Shown: positions 44,569 to 55,471, counted from the stretch's first letter. The stretch is DNA of 64,000 nt from Flavobacterium terrigena (GCF_900108955.1 NZ_FNYA01000007.1:1-64000), one strand, 5' to 3'. A program made the numbers and translations. Notes: generated by a model not told the origin, from the letters alone.

Positions 44569-44570
44569 AA

Positions 44571-44885
44571 CTATATAACTTGATTAGATTTTTTTGAAAA
44601 TCTTACTTTTGTTTCCCCATCCATTCTAAAACCTACTTTAGAAGTCTCTTTAGTTTTAGAGTCAACTAACGCTAAGTTAGAAATATGAATTGGAGCTTCT
44701 TTTTTCACGATTCCACCTTGTGGGCTTTTTGCACTTGGCTTCGTATGTTTTGAAACCATGTTTAATCCTTCCACTACAGCTTTGTTTTTATCGCGAATAA
44801 CACGTAAAACTTTACCTTCTTGTCCTTTATGATCACCAGCATTAACTCTTACTAGGTCTCCTGATTTTATTTTAATTTTCATCAT
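44571..44885 (-). CDS. rplX: 50S ribosomal protein L24
   Basis: A 104-residue assembly-initiating protein of the large subunit with a KOW motif ([20 protein letters not shown]). The remaining part, [20 protein letters not shown] and [17 protein letters not shown], matches the family. Two ATGs are adjacent ([10 protein letters not shown]); the second (44882) may be the true start. It follows rplN by 11 nt. Confidence 0.96.
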   Translation of the reverse strand: MMKIKIKSGDLVRVNAGDHKGQEGKVLRVIRDKNKAVVEGLNMVSKHTKPSAKSPQGGIVKKEAPIHISNLALVDSKTKETSKVGFRMDGETKVRFSKKSNQVI

Positions 44886-44896
44886 TTCTTTGAGAA

Positions 44897-45265
44897 TTAA
44901 AGCACCTCAGGTGCTAATGATACAATTTTCATGAATTGTTTTTCACGAAGTTCTCTAGCTACTGGACCAAAAACACGAGTACCTCTCATTTCACCACCTG
45001 CATTTAATAACACACATGCGTTGTCATCAAATCTAATGTATGAACCATCGGCTCTTCTCACTTCTTTTTTGGTACGTATTACAACTGCAGTTGATACAGA
45101 TCCTTTTTTAACATTACTGTTAGGAGCTGCGTCTTTGATTGAAACTACAATTTTATCACCTACAGATGCGTAACGACGTTTCGTTCCACCTAGAACACGG
45201 ATAGTTAAAACTTCTTTTGCTCCCGTGTTATCTGCTACTTTTAATCTTGATTCTTGTTGTACCAT
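44897..45265 (-). CDS. rplN: 50S ribosomal protein L14
   Basis: A 122-residue protein at the subunit interface, with the invariant start [20 protein letters not shown] and the pattern [20 protein letters not shown] near the end. The length matches the family exactly. It starts 2 nt after rpsQ. Confidence 0.97.
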   Translation of the reverse strand: MVQQESRLKVADNTGAKEVLTIRVLGGTKRRYASVGDKIVVSIKDAAPNSNVKKGSVSTAVVIRTKKEVRRADGSYIRFDDNACVLLNAGGEMRGTRVFGPVARELREKQFMKIVSLAPEVL

Positions 45266-45267
45266 AA

Positions 45268-45525
45268 TTACTTAGCTCTTTCAATGATTTCAACTAATCT
45301 CCAACATTTAGTTTTACTTAAAGGACGCGTTTCGCTAATTCTTACAGTATCACCAATATTACAGTTGTTTGTTTCGTCGTGTGCAACATATTTCTTAGTT
45401 TTTAACACGAACTTACCATACATAGGGTGTTTTACTCTTTTTGTTTCAGAAACAACGATAGATTTCTCCATTTTGTTACTAGTAACAACACCAACTCTTT
45501 CTTTTCTTAAATTTCTTTTTTCCAT
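45268..45525 (-). CDS. rpsQ: 30S ribosomal protein S17
   Basis: An 85-residue OB-fold primary 16S-binding protein. Diagnostic parts are [39 protein letters not shown] and the final [19 protein letters not shown]. It lies between rpmC and rplN. Confidence 0.97.
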   Translation of the reverse strand: MEKRNLRKERVGVVTSNKMEKSIVVSETKRVKHPMYGKFVLKTKKYVAHDETNNCNIGDTVRISETRPLSKTKCWRLVEIIERAK

Positions 45526-45542
45526 CTTTCAGCAGAATACAA

Positions 45543-45734
45543 TTATTGTAACTCTCTTTTAGTAATTTCAGTTGCAATTCTTGCCACTGATCTTCTTAAT
45601 GTTCTCATTTGAAGCGGATTCTCGATTGGAGAAATAGCATGAGCCATTTTAAGGTCGTTATACGTTTTCTTTAACTGAACAAGCTTAGCTTGTAAGTCAG
45701 CTGCAGATAGATTATTTATTTCAGATTGTTTCAT
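45543..45734 (-). CDS. rpmC: 50S ribosomal protein L29
   Basis: A 63-residue two-helix protein at the exit tunnel, where signal recognition particle docks. Pattern: INNLSAADLQAKLVQLKKTY then NPLQMRTLRRSVARIATEIT. It follows rplP by 12 nt and precedes rpsQ by 17 nt. Confidence 0.97.
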   Translation of the reverse strand: MKQSEINNLSAADLQAKLVQLKKTYNDLKMAHAISPIENPLQMRTLRRSVARIATEITKRELQ

Positions 45735-45746
45735 AATTAATTTTTA

Positions 45747-46166
45747 TTATGCTTCGAAATCTCTAGCAACGATAAACTTAGTTTTTACAGGAAGTTTTTG
45801 TGCTGCAAGACGTAAAGCCTCTTTAGCTACTGAGATAGGCACTCCACCTACTTCAAACATAATTTTTCCTGGTTTTACAACAGCAGCCCAATATTCGACT
45901 GCCCCTTTTCCTTTACCCATACGTACCTCAAGTGGTTTCTTTGTAATAGGCTTGTCTGGAAATATTTTAATCCATAATTGACCCTCTCTTTTCATGTAAC
46001 GTGTTGCAGCAATACGAGATGCTTCAATTTGACGAGATGTGATGAAAGATGAATCTAAAGATTTAATACCAAACATACCGTTTGAAAGGATGTGCCCTCT
46101 TTGAGAGTTACCTTTCATTCTACCCTTTTGTACCTTACGATATTTTGTTCTTTTAGGTTGTAACAT
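45747..46166 (-). CDS. rplP: 50S ribosomal protein L16
   Basis: A 139-residue protein near the A-site tRNA elbow. It opens [20 protein letters not shown] and contains the loop [20 protein letters not shown] with the conserved RMGKGKG. It ends in [14 protein letters not shown], with normal length. It follows rpsC by 20 nt. Confidence 0.97.
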   Translation of the reverse strand: MLQPKRTKYRKVQKGRMKGNSQRGHILSNGMFGIKSLDSSFITSRQIEASRIAATRYMKREGQLWIKIFPDKPITKKPLEVRMGKGKGAVEYWAAVVKPGKIMFEVGGVPISVAKEALRLAAQKLPVKTKFIVARDFEA

Positions 46167-46186
46167 TTTGTCTTTTATTTAAAAAA

Positions 46187-46915
46187 TTACTTTCTTTTGC
46201 GTGGGTTTGGTTTTCCTTTACTAGCTGGAGCAGATCCTGTAGATTTTGGACCTTTTTTGTCCATACCTACTAACGGAGAAAGATCTCTCTTACCATAAAC
46301 TTCACCTTTCATTATCCATACCTTGATTCCCATTCTACCATAAGTAGTATGTGCTTCAGATAATGCATAATCAATATCAGCTCTGAAAGTTGATAATGGA
46401 ATTCTTCCTTCTTTGAAGCCTTCTGAACGCGCCATCTCTGCACCATTTAAACGACCAGAAATAAGAACCTTGATTCCTTCTGCATTCATTCTCATAGCAG
46501 CTGCGATAGCCATCTTGATTGCTCTTCTGTAAGAAATACGACTTTCGATTTGACGAGCGATAGAGTTACCGACTAAGTAAGCATCTAATTCAGGTCTTTT
46601 GATTTCGAAAATGTTGATTTGAATTTCCTTATCAGTAATTTTCTTAAGTTCTTCTTTTAACTTGTCTACCTCTTGTCCACCTTTTCCGATAATGATACCA
46701 GGTCTAGCAGTAGTGATAGTAACGGTTACAAGTTTTAAAGTTCTCTCGATAATTATTTTTGATACACTAGCTTTCGTTAAACGCGCATGGATATACTTTC
46801 TGATTTTGTAATCTTCGGCGATTTTATCACCGTAATCATTTCCACCATACCAGTTTGAGTCCCATCCTCTGATGATACCAAGTCTGTTTCCAATTGGATT
46901 TGTCTTTTGTCCCAT
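46187..46915 (-). CDS. rpsC: 30S ribosomal protein S3
   Basis: A 242-residue protein at the mRNA entry channel. KH domain with [18 protein letters not shown] (GxxG = GKGG), the C-terminal half with [20 protein letters not shown] and [17 protein letters not shown] short Lys/Pro-rich tail closes it ([11 protein letters not shown]). It starts 8 nt after rplV. Confidence 0.97.
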   Translation of the reverse strand: MGQKTNPIGNRLGIIRGWDSNWYGGNDYGDKIAEDYKIRKYIHARLTKASVSKIIIERTLKLVTVTITTARPGIIIGKGGQEVDKLKEELKKITDKEIQINIFEIKRPELDAYLVGNSIARQIESRISYRRAIKMAIAAAMRMNAEGIKVLISGRLNGAEMARSEGFKEGRIPLSTFRADIDYALSEAHTTYGRMGIKVWIMKGEVYGKRDLSPLVGMDKKGPKSTGSAPASKGKPNPRKRK

Positions 46916-46923
46916 ACTGTTAA

Positions 46924-47334
46924 TTAATTACTTTGTGTGTTATTGATAGCTCCTAAAACCACTGTTACGTGATTAGAACGTTTTCTAATTCTGTGTGCTC
47001 TACCTTGAGGCGCAGGACGTAATCTTTTTAACATCATACCACCATCAACTCTAATCTCTTTAATAAATAAGCCAGCATCTTCCATACTAGATCCTTCATT
47101 TTTAGCTGACCAGTTTGCAATGGCAGATAAAACTAATTTCTCTAATTTTTTTGAAGCTTCTTTTGGACTGAATCTTAATATATTAAGAGCATTTTCTACC
47201 TTCTGACCTCTTACTTGATCCGCAACTAAGCGCATTTTTCTTGGTGAAGAAGGGCAGTTATTTAATTTAGCAAACGCAATCTGCTTGTTAGCTTCTTTTC
47301 TTGCGTCAGCTGCTTCTCTTTTACGAACTCCCAT
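46924..47334 (-). CDS. rplV: 50S ribosomal protein L22
   Basis: A 136-residue protein whose beta hairpin lines the exit tunnel. Typical parts: [40 protein letters not shown] and the hairpin [20 protein letters not shown], the macrolide-related loop, which appears normal. The N-terminus is slightly longer than in E. coli. It follows rpsS by 6 nt. Confidence 0.97.
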   Translation of the reverse strand: MGVRKREAADARKEANKQIAFAKLNNCPSSPRKMRLVADQVRGQKVENALNILRFSPKEASKKLEKLVLSAIANWSAKNEGSSMEDAGLFIKEIRVDGGMMLKRLRPAPQGRAHRIRKRSNHVTVVLGAINNTQSN

Positions 47335-47340
47335 GACTTC

Positions 47341-47619
47341 TTATTTTTTACCTTTATTTTTTGCACCCGCGTGACCTCTAAAAGATCTTGTTGGTGAAAA
47401 TTCTCCTAATTTATGACCAACCATATTCTCAGTTACATAAACTGGAACGAATTGACGGCCATTGTGAACAGCGATAGTTTGTCCTACAAAATCTGGAATA
47501 ATCATAGATGCTCTAGACCAAGTCTTCACAACATTTTTATTACCACCTTCTATATTCTCTTGTACTTTCTTTTCTAATTTAAAGTGTACAAATGGTCCTT
47601 TTTTTAATGAACGTGCCAT
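47341..47619 (-). CDS. rpsS: 30S ribosomal protein S19
   Basis: A 92-residue 30S head protein with the invariant [19 protein letters not shown] start, [20 protein letters not shown] and [18 protein letters not shown] end. It follows rplB by 6 nt. Confidence 0.97.
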   Translation of the reverse strand: MARSLKKGPFVHFKLEKKVQENIEGGNKNVVKTWSRASMIIPDFVGQTIAVHNGRQFVPVYVTENMVGHKLGEFSPTRSFRGHAGAKNKGKK

Positions 47620-47625
47620 ATCTTA

Positions 47626-48450
47626 TTATTTCTTTCTACGTTCTACAATATACTTGTTACTCGGGTTAACCTTAGAACGAGTTCTATAACCTTTAGCTGG
47701 TAAACCTTTTCTTGAACGTGGATGACCTCCTGAAGAGCGTCCTTCACCACCTCCCATAGGGTGATCAACTGGGTTCATAGCTACTGGTCTTGTTCTAGGT
47801 CTTCTTCCTAACCATCTAGTTCTACCTGCTTTTCCAGATACTACTAATTGGTGGTCAGAGTTAGATACTGCTCCAATTGTAGCCGAACAAGTTAACAAGA
47901 TTAATCTTGTTTCTCCTGATGGCATTTTAATTGTTGCATATTTTCCATCTCTAGCCATTAACTGAGCAAATGTACCTGCCGAACGAGCGATTACCGCACC
48001 TTGTCCAGGTCTTAATTCGATACAAGAAATAACTGTTCCTAATGGAATTTTACTTAAAGGTAAAGCATTACCGATTTCTGGAGAAGCATCTTCACCTGAA
48101 ACTACAGTTTGCCCAACTTGTAAACCATTCTGTGCAATAACGTAAGTTTTTGCTCCATCTGCATAATATAATAATGAGATAAATGCTGAACGGTTTGGAT
48201 CGTATTCGATTGTTTTAACATTAGCAGGAACTCCAGCTTTTGTTCTTTTGAAATCAATAATACGGTACTTTTGTTTATGACCACCACCTGTATAACGCAT
48301 GGTCATTTTTCCTTGACTATTTCTACCTCCAGAGTTTTTTTTCGGTGCGATCAATGAACGCTCCGGCTTATCAGTCGTAATAGTGTCAAAGCTATTTACA
48401 ACTCTAAAACGCTGACCTGGGGTAATAGGTTTTAATTTTCTAACTGACAT
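47626..48450 (-). CDS. rplB: 50S ribosomal protein L2
   Basis: A 274-residue protein required for subunit joining and peptidyl-transferase activity. It includes an OB-like domain, a KOW/SH3 domain, and the C-terminal signature with [20 protein letters not shown], containing the functionally important His. Full length. It follows rplW by 9 nt. Confidence 0.97.
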   Translation of the reverse strand: MSVRKLKPITPGQRFRVVNSFDTITTDKPERSLIAPKKNSGGRNSQGKMTMRYTGGGHKQKYRIIDFKRTKAGVPANVKTIEYDPNRSAFISLLYYADGAKTYVIAQNGLQVGQTVVSGEDASPEIGNALPLSKIPLGTVISCIELRPGQGAVIARSAGTFAQLMARDGKYATIKMPSGETRLILLTCSATIGAVSNSDHQLVVSGKAGRTRWLGRRPRTRPVAMNPVDHPMGGGEGRSSGGHPRSRKGLPAKGYRTRSKVNPSNKYIVERRKK

Positions 48451-48459
48451 TGTTGTATA

Positions 48460-48750
48460 TTAGATATTAGTATAAAAATCTATCGATTCTCCTTCTTTAA
48501 CTTGAACAACTGCTTTTTTGTAAGCATTTGTTTTTCCACTGATTAATCCGCTTTTAGTGTATTTTACACTTCTATCAGCTCTATAGTTCATTGTTCTTAC
48601 AGCAACAACAGTAATTCCAAATGCAGCTTCAACAGCTTTTTTGATTTGTACTTTGTTTGCAGTTTTTTCAACTATAAAACCAAAACGGTTAAAAACTTCA
48701 CCATCTTTAGTTAACTTTTCAGTTACAATTGGCTTAATAATAACACTCAT
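48460..48750 (-). CDS. rplW: 50S ribosomal protein L23
   Basis: A 96-residue protein at the exit-tunnel rim, the docking point for trigger factor and SRP. Pattern: IIKPIVTEKLTKDGEVFNRF, KVQIKKAVEAAFGITVVAVR and a basic loop. Length and position (after rplD by 8 nt) are normal. Confidence 0.97.
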   Translation of the reverse strand: MSVIIKPIVTEKLTKDGEVFNRFGFIVEKTANKVQIKKAVEAAFGITVVAVRTMNYRADRSVKYTKSGLISGKTNAYKKAVVQVKEGESIDFYTNI

Positions 48751-48758
48751 GATCTGAA

Positions 48759-49388
48759 TTATTTACTTAAATTAGCTTCTATCGTTTCAATTGAACCTTC
48801 TAAAAGAACTAAACTTTTCGCATTTAAAATAGCGTAAGTACTTAATTCAGTAGAGTTTACAACTGAAGTCGTTTTTAAATTACGAGACGACAAATATACA
48901 TTTTTATTTGCATCACCTAATATAAATAGAGATTTTTTGTTTTCTAACCCTAAAGAACTCAATACGTTAATGAATTTTTTAGTGTTTGGTGTTTCAAATG
49001 TAAAATCTTCAACAACAATAATATTTGATTCTTGAGCCTTTAAAGAAAAAGCTGATTTACGAGCTAATCTTTTTAAGTTTTTATTCAATTTGAATGAATA
49101 ACTTCTAGGTCTTGGACCAAACACAGTACCACCGCCTTTGAATAAAGGTGATTTTTTAGATCCTGCACGAGCAGTACCTGTACCTTTTTGTTTTTTAATT
49201 TTACGTGTACTACCTGCAACTTCTGCTCTTTCTTTAGCTTTGTGCGTTCCTTGTCTTTGGTTAGCCAAGTATTGCTTTACATCTAAATAAACAGCATGTT
49301 TGTTAGGCTCAATAGCGAAAACTGTATCGTCAAGATTTACTTTACGACCTGTTTCTTTTCCGTTGATATCTAAAACTTTTACTTCCAT
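48759..49388 (-). CDS. rplD: 50S ribosomal protein L4
   Basis: A 209-residue protein with an exit-tunnel loop (HKAKERAEVAGSTRKIKKQK followed by GTGTARAGS and PRSYSF). The correct start is ATG 49388 ([20 protein letters not shown]), which overlaps the rplC stop by 1 nt (TAATG), so translation is coupled. A longer reading frame upstream lies within rplC and is not real. Confidence 0.97.
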   Translation of the reverse strand: MEVKVLDINGKETGRKVNLDDTVFAIEPNKHAVYLDVKQYLANQRQGTHKAKERAEVAGSTRKIKKQKGTGTARAGSKKSPLFKGGGTVFGPRPRSYSFKLNKNLKRLARKSAFSLKAQESNIIVVEDFTFETPNTKKFINVLSSLGLENKKSLFILGDANKNVYLSSRNLKTTSVVNSTELSTYAILNAKSLVLLEGSIETIEANLSK

Positions 49389-50005
49389 TACTTCTGAATG
49401 ATTACATAAGAGTTTTTGCACCCTGGTACACACCCTTTAATTACTAAAAGATTTTTATCAGCAACAACTTTCAATACTTTTAAGTTTTGAACTGTTACAT
49501 TATCTCCACCCATTCTTCCTGCCATTCTCATTCCTTTGAATACTCTAGAAGGATAAGATGACGCTCCAACAGATCCTGGCGCTCTTAAACGGTTATGTTG
49601 ACCGTGAGTGGCTTGACCAACCCCACCGAAACCATGACGCTTTACAACACCTTGAAATCCTTTACCTTTTGAAGTTCCAACAACGTCAACAAATTCACCT
49701 TCTGTGAATAAGTTTACATCAATTGAATCTCCTAACTTAAACTCCTCATCAAAACCGTGGAATTCAACAACTTTCTTCTTAGCAGCAGTACCAGCTTTCT
49801 TGAAGTGACCTTCTTCAGCTTTAACTGTATGCTTTTCAGTTTTGTCATCGAAACCTAATTGAAGGGCTTCATACCCGTCAACTGCATTGGTTCTGACTTG
49901 GGTAACAACGCATGGCCCAGCTTCAATAACAGTACATGGAATGTTTTTTCCATTCTCGTCAAAGATGCTAGTCATACCGATTTTTCTTCCGATTAACCCA
50001 GACAT
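49388..50005 (-). CDS. rplC: 50S ribosomal protein L3
   Basis: A 205-residue early-assembly protein. Typical: [40 protein letters not shown] and [20 protein letters not shown] with the Gln that is methylated in other bacteria. It is the first gene of the S10-like operon in this genome, since rpsJ is separated from it by a terminator and a new promoter. Confidence 0.97.
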   Translation of the reverse strand: MSGLIGRKIGMTSIFDENGKNIPCTVIEAGPCVVTQVRTNAVDGYEALQLGFDDKTEKHTVKAEEGHFKKAGTAAKKKVVEFHGFDEEFKLGDSIDVNLFTEGEFVDVVGTSKGKGFQGVVKRHGFGGVGQATHGQHNRLRAPGSVGASSYPSRVFKGMRMAGRMGGDNVTVQNLKVLKVVADKNLLVIKGCVPGCKNSYVIIQK

Positions 50006-50067
50006 AAATACATATTAATTAATTAAACATTGATTTTCAGCACACTTGCTGAATTTTTTCAAGGGTG

Positions 50068-50096
50068 CAAATATATAAATATTTTATTGTTCTCAA
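50068..50096 (-). promoter_or_regulatory. Promoter of the rplC-rplQ operon
   Basis: The minus strand has TTG (50096-50094) and TATATTTG (50075-50068) 18 nt apart, followed by CACCC, the same -7 plus CACCC arrangement as in the rRNA-type promoters at the window start. The leader to the rplC ATG is about 55 nt. Confidence 0.75.
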
Positions 50097-50160
50097 AAAT
50101 AAATGTTAACTTATTTTCAAAAACAACAAAAATGACATATTTTTTCCCTTGAGGATATAA

Positions 50161-50191
50161 AAAAACCGAGTAGTATTTCAACTCGGTTTTT
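50161..50191 (-). terminator. Terminator between rpsJ and rplC
   Basis: AAAAACCGAGT (50161-50171) pairs with ACTCGGTTTTT (50181-50191), 11 bp, 9-nt loop; the minus strand continues with a T-run. It stands 19 nt after the rpsJ stop codon and divides the str and S10/spc units. Confidence 0.88.
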
Positions 50192-50209
50192 ATTTATTAT
50201 GAAATAAAG

Positions 50210-50515
50210 TTATACTTTAATTTCTACTTCAACACCACTTGGTAATTCTAATTTCATTAACGCATCAATCGTTTTTGAAGAAGAACTATAAATGTCTAGA
50301 AGTCTTTTGTATGACATTAATTCAAACTGCTCTCTAGATTTTTTGTTTACGTGTGGAGAACGTAATACTGTAAAAATTCTTTTGTGAGTTGGTAATGGAA
50401 TTGGACCAGTTACAACAGCACCTGTGCTTTTTACAGTTTTTACAATCTTTTCAGCAGACTTGTCTACCAACATGTGATCGTAAGATTTCAATTTTATTCT
50501 GATTTTTTGACTCAT
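50210..50515 (-). CDS. rpsJ: 30S ribosomal protein S10
   Basis: A 101-residue 30S head protein that also acts in transcription antitermination with NusB (boxA binding) in other bacteria. Markers: [40 protein letters not shown] and the final [11 protein letters not shown]. It is transcribed with rpsL-rpsG-fusA and ends at a terminator, rather than heading the S10 operon as in E. coli. Confidence 0.97.
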   Translation of the reverse strand: MSQKIRIKLKSYDHMLVDKSAEKIVKTVKSTGAVVTGPIPLPTHKRIFTVLRSPHVNKKSREQFELMSYKRLLDIYSSSSKTIDALMKLELPSGVEVEIKV

Positions 50516-50526
50516 TTTCTTAAGAA

Positions 50527-52683
50527 TTAAGCGTTACCTTTTGCTTTTTTAATTACCGCTTCTGATATGTTAGAAGGTGTTTCAGCATAGTGTGAGAACT
50601 CCATAGTTGAAGTTGCTCTACCTGAAGACAATGTTCTTAATGTAGTAACATAACCGAACATTTCTGATAATGGCACATCTGCTTTGATAGTTTTAGCTCC
50701 GTTTCTGTCACCCATGTCATTCACCTGACCTCTACGACGGTTAATATCACCAACGATATCTCCCATGTTTTCTTCTGGCGTAATAACTTCCATTTTCATG
50801 ATAGGCTCTAAAACGATAGCTCCAGCAGCTTTAGCTACTTCTCTATAACCCATTCTTGCAGCTAATTCGAAAGAAAGAGCATCAGAATCCACTGGATGGA
50901 AAGATCCATCCAATAAAGTTACCTTTAAACTATCTACTTGATAACCAGCCAAAGGACCTGTTTTCATAGCTTCACGGAAACCTTTTTCAACAGAAGGGAT
51001 ATATTCTTTAGGAACGTTACCACCTTTAACTTCATTAACAAATTGTAATCCTACAGGAACTTTACCGTCTACTTCATCAGCAGGCTCTAATCTAAATACG
51101 ATATCACCGAATTTACCACGACCTCCAGATTGTTTCTTGTAAGTTTCTCTATGTGTAGCTGTTTTTGTGAAAGCTTCTTTGTATTCAACTTGAGGCTCAC
51201 CTTGGTTAACTTCAACTTTGAATTCACGCTTCATTCTATCAACAAGAATATCTAAGTGTAACTCACCCATTCCTGAAATAATAGTTTGACCTGAAGCTTC
51301 ATCAGTTCTCACTGTAAATGTTGGATCTTCTTCAGCTAATTTAGCTAAAGCCATACCCATTTTATCAACGTCTGCTTTAGTTTTTGGTTCGATAGCGATA
51401 CCAATTACCGGCGCAGGGAATTTCATTGACTCAAGAATGATTGGGTGTTTTTCATCACACAATGTATCTCCGGTTTTGATATCTTTAAAACCAACTGCCG
51501 CTCCAATATCTCCAGCCTCAATATATTCGATTGGATTTTGTTTGTTAGCATGCATTTGATAGATACGAGAAATTCTTTCTTTAGAACCTGAACGAGTATT
51601 TAAAACATACGAACCTGCATCTAAACGACCAGAATAAGCACGGAAGAAAGCTAAACGACCTACGAATGGGTCAGTAGCAATTTTGAATGCTAAAGCAGCG
51701 AATGGCTCTTTAACATCTGGCTTACGTAATATTTTAGTTTGATCTTCTTCTAACAATTCAGCATCATCAGGGTGAATTCCTGTAATACCTTCTTTATCCA
51801 TTGGAGATGGTAAGTATTTACATACTGCATCTAACATGAATTGAACTCCTTTGTTTTTGAAAGATGAACCAGCAATCATAGGAATGATAGCCATATCCAT
51901 AGTAGCAGCTCTCAACGCATTGTTGATTTCTTCTTCTGTGATAGAATCTGGATCTTCCATGTACTTATCAAGTAAGTTTTCATCATAATCAGCAACTGCT
52001 TCGATAAGAATATCTCTGTATTCTTTTACTTCAGCAACCATATCAGCAGGAATATCAACAATATCAAAAGTTGCACCTTGAGTAGCATCATGCCAAACGA
52101 TAGCTTGGTTTTTTACTAAATCAACAACACCTTTAAAGTCGTTTTCCTCACCAATTGGCAATGTAATTGCAACTGCATTTGATTTCAACATATCTCTAAC
52201 TTGTTGACAAACTGCCAAGAAGTTAGAACCTTGACGGTCCATTTTGTTTACGAATCCCATTCTTGGAACTCTATATTGATCAGCTAATCTCCAGTTAGTT
52301 TCAGATTGTGGCTCAACACCATCAACTGCACTAAATAAGAAAACTAAACCATCCAATACACGTAAAGATCTATTTACCTCTACAGTAAAGTCAACGTGTC
52401 CAGGAGTATCAATAATATTAAAGTGGTAAGCTTGCGAAGTTGGCAATACTTTACCTTGTTCTGTTGGGAAATTCCATTCACAAGTAGTAGCAGCAGAAGT
52501 AATTGTAATACCTCTTTCTTGCTCTTGTGCCATCCAGTCCATTGTTGCAGCACCATCATGTACTTCACCAATTTTGTGTGATTTTCCTGTATAGAACAAT
52601 ATACGTTCTGTAGTTGTAGTCTTACCAGCATCAATGTGCGCGGCAATACCAATATTTCTCGTGAATTTTAAATCTCTAGCCAT
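50527..52683 (-). CDS. fusA: Translation elongation factor G
   Basis: A 718-residue GTPase that drives translocation of tRNA and mRNA. GTP-binding motifs: [12 protein letters not shown] (G1), [11 protein letters not shown] (G2), DTPGHVDFT (G3) and NKMDRQG (G4). Domains II-V follow, with the domain IV tip near [15 protein letters not shown]. Full length and in the usual str position after rpsG. It is the canonical, not the spare, EF-G, as judged by gene order. Confidence 0.97.
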   Translation of the reverse strand: MARDLKFTRNIGIAAHIDAGKTTTTERILFYTGKSHKIGEVHDGAATMDWMAQEQERGITITSAATTCEWNFPTEQGKVLPTSQAYHFNIIDTPGHVDFTVEVNRSLRVLDGLVFLFSAVDGVEPQSETNWRLADQYRVPRMGFVNKMDRQGSNFLAVCQQVRDMLKSNAVAITLPIGEENDFKGVVDLVKNQAIVWHDATQGATFDIVDIPADMVAEVKEYRDILIEAVADYDENLLDKYMEDPDSITEEEINNALRAATMDMAIIPMIAGSSFKNKGVQFMLDAVCKYLPSPMDKEGITGIHPDDAELLEEDQTKILRKPDVKEPFAALAFKIATDPFVGRLAFFRAYSGRLDAGSYVLNTRSGSKERISRIYQMHANKQNPIEYIEAGDIGAAVGFKDIKTGDTLCDEKHPIILESMKFPAPVIGIAIEPKTKADVDKMGMALAKLAEEDPTFTVRTDEASGQTIISGMGELHLDILVDRMKREFKVEVNQGEPQVEYKEAFTKTATHRETYKKQSGGRGKFGDIVFRLEPADEVDGKVPVGLQFVNEVKGGNVPKEYIPSVEKGFREAMKTGPLAGYQVDSLKVTLLDGSFHPVDSDALSFELAARMGYREVAKAAGAIVLEPIMKMEVITPEENMGDIVGDINRRRGQVNDMGDRNGAKTIKADVPLSEMFGYVTTLRTLSSGRATSTMEFSHYAETPSNISEAVIKKAKGNA

Positions 52684-52694
52684 TTCTGTACGAA

Positions 52695-53171
52695 TTAAAA
52701 TCTAAAGTGAGAGAATGCTTTATTAGCATCTGCCATCTTGTGAGTATCCATTCTTTTCTTAACGGCAGCACCTTCTTCTTTTGCTGCTGCTAAAATCTCT
52801 GCTGCTAATTTACCAGCCATAGATTTTTCATTTCTTCTTCTAGTGTAAAGAATTAACCATTTAATTGCCATAGATACTTTTCTATCTGGGCGAATTTGCA
52901 TTGGAATTTGGAATGTAGCTCCACCCACTCTACGTGAACGAACCTCTACGTGAGGCATAACGTTTGTTAATGCGTCTTTCCAAATTTCTAATGCTGATTT
53001 CTCTGCATCTTGTTTTTTTGTCTCAACTATATCTAAAGCATCATAAAATACTTTAAAAGCAACTGATTTTTTACCATCCCACATTAAGTTGTTTACGAAA
53101 CGTGTTACCAACTGATCGTTGAATTTTGGATCTGGCAAAAGAGGTCTTTTTTTGGCCTGTCTTTTTCTCAT
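52695..53171 (-). CDS. rpsG: 30S ribosomal protein S7
   Basis: A 158-residue head-assembly protein that contacts tRNA in the E and P sites. It has [20 protein letters not shown], the hairpin [20 protein letters not shown] and helix [20 protein letters not shown]. It is 26 nt downstream of rpsL and 11 nt upstream of fusA. Confidence 0.97.
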   Translation of the reverse strand: MRKRQAKKRPLLPDPKFNDQLVTRFVNNLMWDGKKSVAFKVFYDALDIVETKKQDAEKSALEIWKDALTNVMPHVEVRSRRVGGATFQIPMQIRPDRKVSMAIKWLILYTRRRNEKSMAGKLAAEILAAAKEEGAAVKKRMDTHKMADANKAFSHFRF

Positions 53172-53197
53172 GTCTTTTCTTTAAAAGTGTTAAATAA

Positions 53198-53584
53198 TTA
53201 CTTTTTAGCTGCTTCTTTAGGGCGTTTTGTACCGTATTTAGATCTACGTTGTGTTCTGTCTTTAACACCTGCTGTGTCTAAAGCACCACGCACAATGTGG
53301 TATCTAACTCCTGGTAAATCTTTTACCCTTCCACCTCTAACTAATACTATCGAGTGCTCTTGTAAATTATGCCCCTCTCCAGGAATGTATGCATTTACTT
53401 CGTTTCCGTTTGTTAAACGAACCCTAGCAACCTTTCTCATCGCTGAGTTTGGTTTTTTTGGAGTCGTAGTGTAAACACGAGTACATACACCTCTTCTTTG
53501 AGGACATGAATCTAAAGCCGCCGATTTACTCTTCTTAGTTATTTTGGTTCTTCCTGTTCTAACTAACTGCTGAATTGTTGGCAT
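53198..53584 (-). CDS. rpsL: 30S ribosomal protein S12
   Basis: A 128-residue protein at the decoding site. It contains [20 protein letters not shown] with the lysine of the first streptomycin-related site, and [19 protein letters not shown] with the second Lys; both appear as in sensitive strains. It is the first gene of the str operon, 50 nt after a strong promoter. Confidence 0.97.
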   Translation of the reverse strand: MPTIQQLVRTGRTKITKKSKSAALDSCPQRRGVCTRVYTTTPKKPNSAMRKVARVRLTNGNEVNAYIPGEGHNLQEHSIVLVRGGRVKDLPGVRYHIVRGALDTAGVKDRTQRRSKYGTKRPKEAAKK

Positions 53585-53633
53585 AATTAAATTTTAATTA
53601 AACTTGTTTATTGTTACCTTATTTTAAGGGATG

Positions 53634-53663
53634 CAAAGGTAGAAAATATTTTTTATTATCCAA
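53634..53663 (-). promoter_or_regulatory. Promoter of the rpsL-rpsG-fusA-rpsJ operon
   Basis: The minus strand has TTG (53663-53661) inside TTTGG and TACCTTTG (53641-53634) 19 nt apart, then CATCCC. It is a full consensus and leads to a leader of about 45 nt. Confidence 0.75.
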
Positions 53664-53780
53664 ACTCTATTATATTTATTTTTAATTTTCTAACTTTTTG
53701 ATAACCAATTTATTGAAAATCTCCTTCGTGAAAGATTATTTTACTATCCAACAACAAAATAAATTCAAGAAAAATTGCGT

Positions 53781-53788
53781 TATATTTG
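53781..53788 (+). promoter_or_regulatory. Promoter -7 box immediately before the BamA/TamA-like gene
   Basis: TATATTTG at 53781-53788 is a full -7 match and ends 4 nt before the ATG at 53793. Transcription should begin at or next to the start codon. It also shows that a TTG at 53775 cannot be the start. Confidence 0.5.
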
Positions 53789-53792
53789 GGCT

Positions 53793-55448
53793 ATGAAATA
53801 CTTGATATTCTTATTTTTATTTTCACCTTATATATATAGTCAGCAGTTTTATTTAAAAATTGAAGGAAGTTCTTCAACTGAAAATAAAATTATTGACAGC
53901 ATTGGCTATATAAAAATTCATAAAGAAATCAAGAACTTATTAGAAACTCAAAATAATTTCAATCAGAATTTATTAAAAATAGGTTTTTTGGAAAACGAAC
54001 TACTCGAAACCAAAAAAACTAACGACAGTAGTTTTACTTTCAAATACAGCTTAGGAAGTTTAACTCGAAATATCAAAATTAAAACCGACAGTTTATCAAA
54101 AGATGTAAAAGAAGTTTTGAACTTAAAACCTTCAGAAATAATACCACTTTCAAACTTAGAAAACTACATCAATGAAAAATTGAATATTCTGGAAAAGAAA
54201 GGTTTCGCACAATCGAAAATCAAATTAGATAATTTCAACAAAACCAACAACCAATTTCAAGCCGACTTAATTATAGAATTAAATCAAGTCAGAAAAATAA
54301 ACAATTTAGTCTTTCAAGGTTACAGCCAATTTCCAGTCGGAATTAAAAAAGTGTTCTTGAGAAAATACCGATCGAAACCTTTCAATAAAGATGTAATTAA
54401 AAAAATTCATTCCGATTTTAATTCTTTACCTTTTGTAACTCAAATTAAATATCCAGAAGTTCTACTTACCATTGATTCTACAAAAGTGTATCTGTATTTA
54501 GAAAAAAGAAAAAACAATAGTTTCGATGGGTTTTTAGGTTTTGGAAACAATGAAGAAACTCAAAAATTACAATTCAATGGGTATTTAGATTTGAATTTAT
54601 ACAACAATTTGAATTCTGGTGAACGCTTCAATTTGTATTGGAAAAACGATGGAAACAAACAAAGCACCTTTAATGTAAATTTGGATTTGGCATATGTTTT
54701 CCAAAGTCCGCTAGCTTTAAAATCGAATTTAAGGATTTTCAAACAAGACACTATTTTCCAAAATAGTAGTTTCGATTTCGATTTGGGCTACATGATTAAT
54801 TACAACACTAAAGCTTTTATTGGCTATAAAGACAACGTTTCCGAAGCCATTCAAAAAAACCCTTCTTCTTTTGTGAAAGATTTGAAATCGACTTTCTACA
54901 CAGTTTCTTTCGAACATAAAAAAGTAGATTTTGACGACTCCATGTTTCCAGATAAATTTTCTGTTTTCACGAAATTTGGAACTGGAAACAGAACGGCAAG
55001 TTCCATAAAAACCAATCAGTTTTTTGCGCAATTTCAATTCCAGCAACTGCTCGAACTCAACAAAAAAAATTACATTCATTTAAAAAACGACACCTATTTT
55101 CTGCAAAGTGGCGATTATTACACGAATGAATTGTACCGCTTTGGAGGGATTCAATCGATTCGAGGTTTTAACGAAAATAGCTTACAAGGAAATGTGTTTA
55201 GCGGAATTTTTGCCGAATACCGTTATGTAGCTTCATCCAACTTGTACTTTTACACTATTACTGATTACGGTTATTACCAAGACAAGGCAAATAACAGCAA
55301 AGATCAACTTTATGGTTTAGGTTTCGGATTTGGATTATTAAGCAATGGCGGATTATTTAATTTAGTCTATGCGAATGGAAATGCAGGAAACCAAACCATC
55401 AAACTTTCTAATTCAATCGTACAAATTAGTTTTAAGACTTATTTTTAG
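53793..55448 (+). CDS. Outer-membrane beta-barrel protein, BamA/TamA-like (Omp85 family)
   Basis: A 551-residue protein with a signal peptide (MKYLIFLFLFSPYIYSQ). Residues about 100-230 show POTRA-like segments (ENYINEKLNILEKKGFAQSK, VRKINNLVFQGYSQFP). The second half is a beta barrel, ending with the typical YRFGGIQSIRGFNENSL (the conserved VRGF/IRGF motif of Omp85 proteins), GLGFGFGLLSNGGLFNL and a C-terminal aromatic VQISFKTYF. It is short compared with BamA, so likely a TamA-like or single-POTRA member for export or assembly. It is monocistronic, probably with a leaderless mRNA. Confidence 0.8.
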   Translation: MKYLIFLFLFSPYIYSQQFYLKIEGSSSTENKIIDSIGYIKIHKEIKNLLETQNNFNQNLLKIGFLENELLETKKTNDSSFTFKYSLGSLTRNIKIKTDSLSKDVKEVLNLKPSEIIPLSNLENYINEKLNILEKKGFAQSKIKLDNFNKTNNQFQADLIIELNQVRKINNLVFQGYSQFPVGIKKVFLRKYRSKPFNKDVIKKIHSDFNSLPFVTQIKYPEVLLTIDSTKVYLYLEKRKNNSFDGFLGFGNNEETQKLQFNGYLDLNLYNNLNSGERFNLYWKNDGNKQSTFNVNLDLAYVFQSPLALKSNLRIFKQDTIFQNSSFDFDLGYMINYNTKAFIGYKDNVSEAIQKNPSSFVKDLKSTFYTVSFEHKKVDFDDSMFPDKFSVFTKFGTGNRTASSIKTNQFFAQFQFQQLLELNKKNYIHLKNDTYFLQSGDYYTNELYRFGGIQSIRGFNENSLQGNVFSGIFAEYRYVASSNLYFYTITDYGYYQDKANNSKDQLYGLGFGFGLLSNGGLFNLVYANGNAGNQTIKLSNSIVQISFKTYF

Positions 55449-55471
55449 ACAAACTAATAAAAAAATAATCA

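Noticed and set aside
49389..49433. 15-codon extension of rplD
   Set aside because: It lies entirely within the rplC coding sequence; the overlap TAATG gives the correct start.
53775..53792. TTG start six codons upstream in the BamA/TamA-like gene
   Set aside because: It precedes or lies within the promoter; ATG 53793 begins a proper signal peptide.
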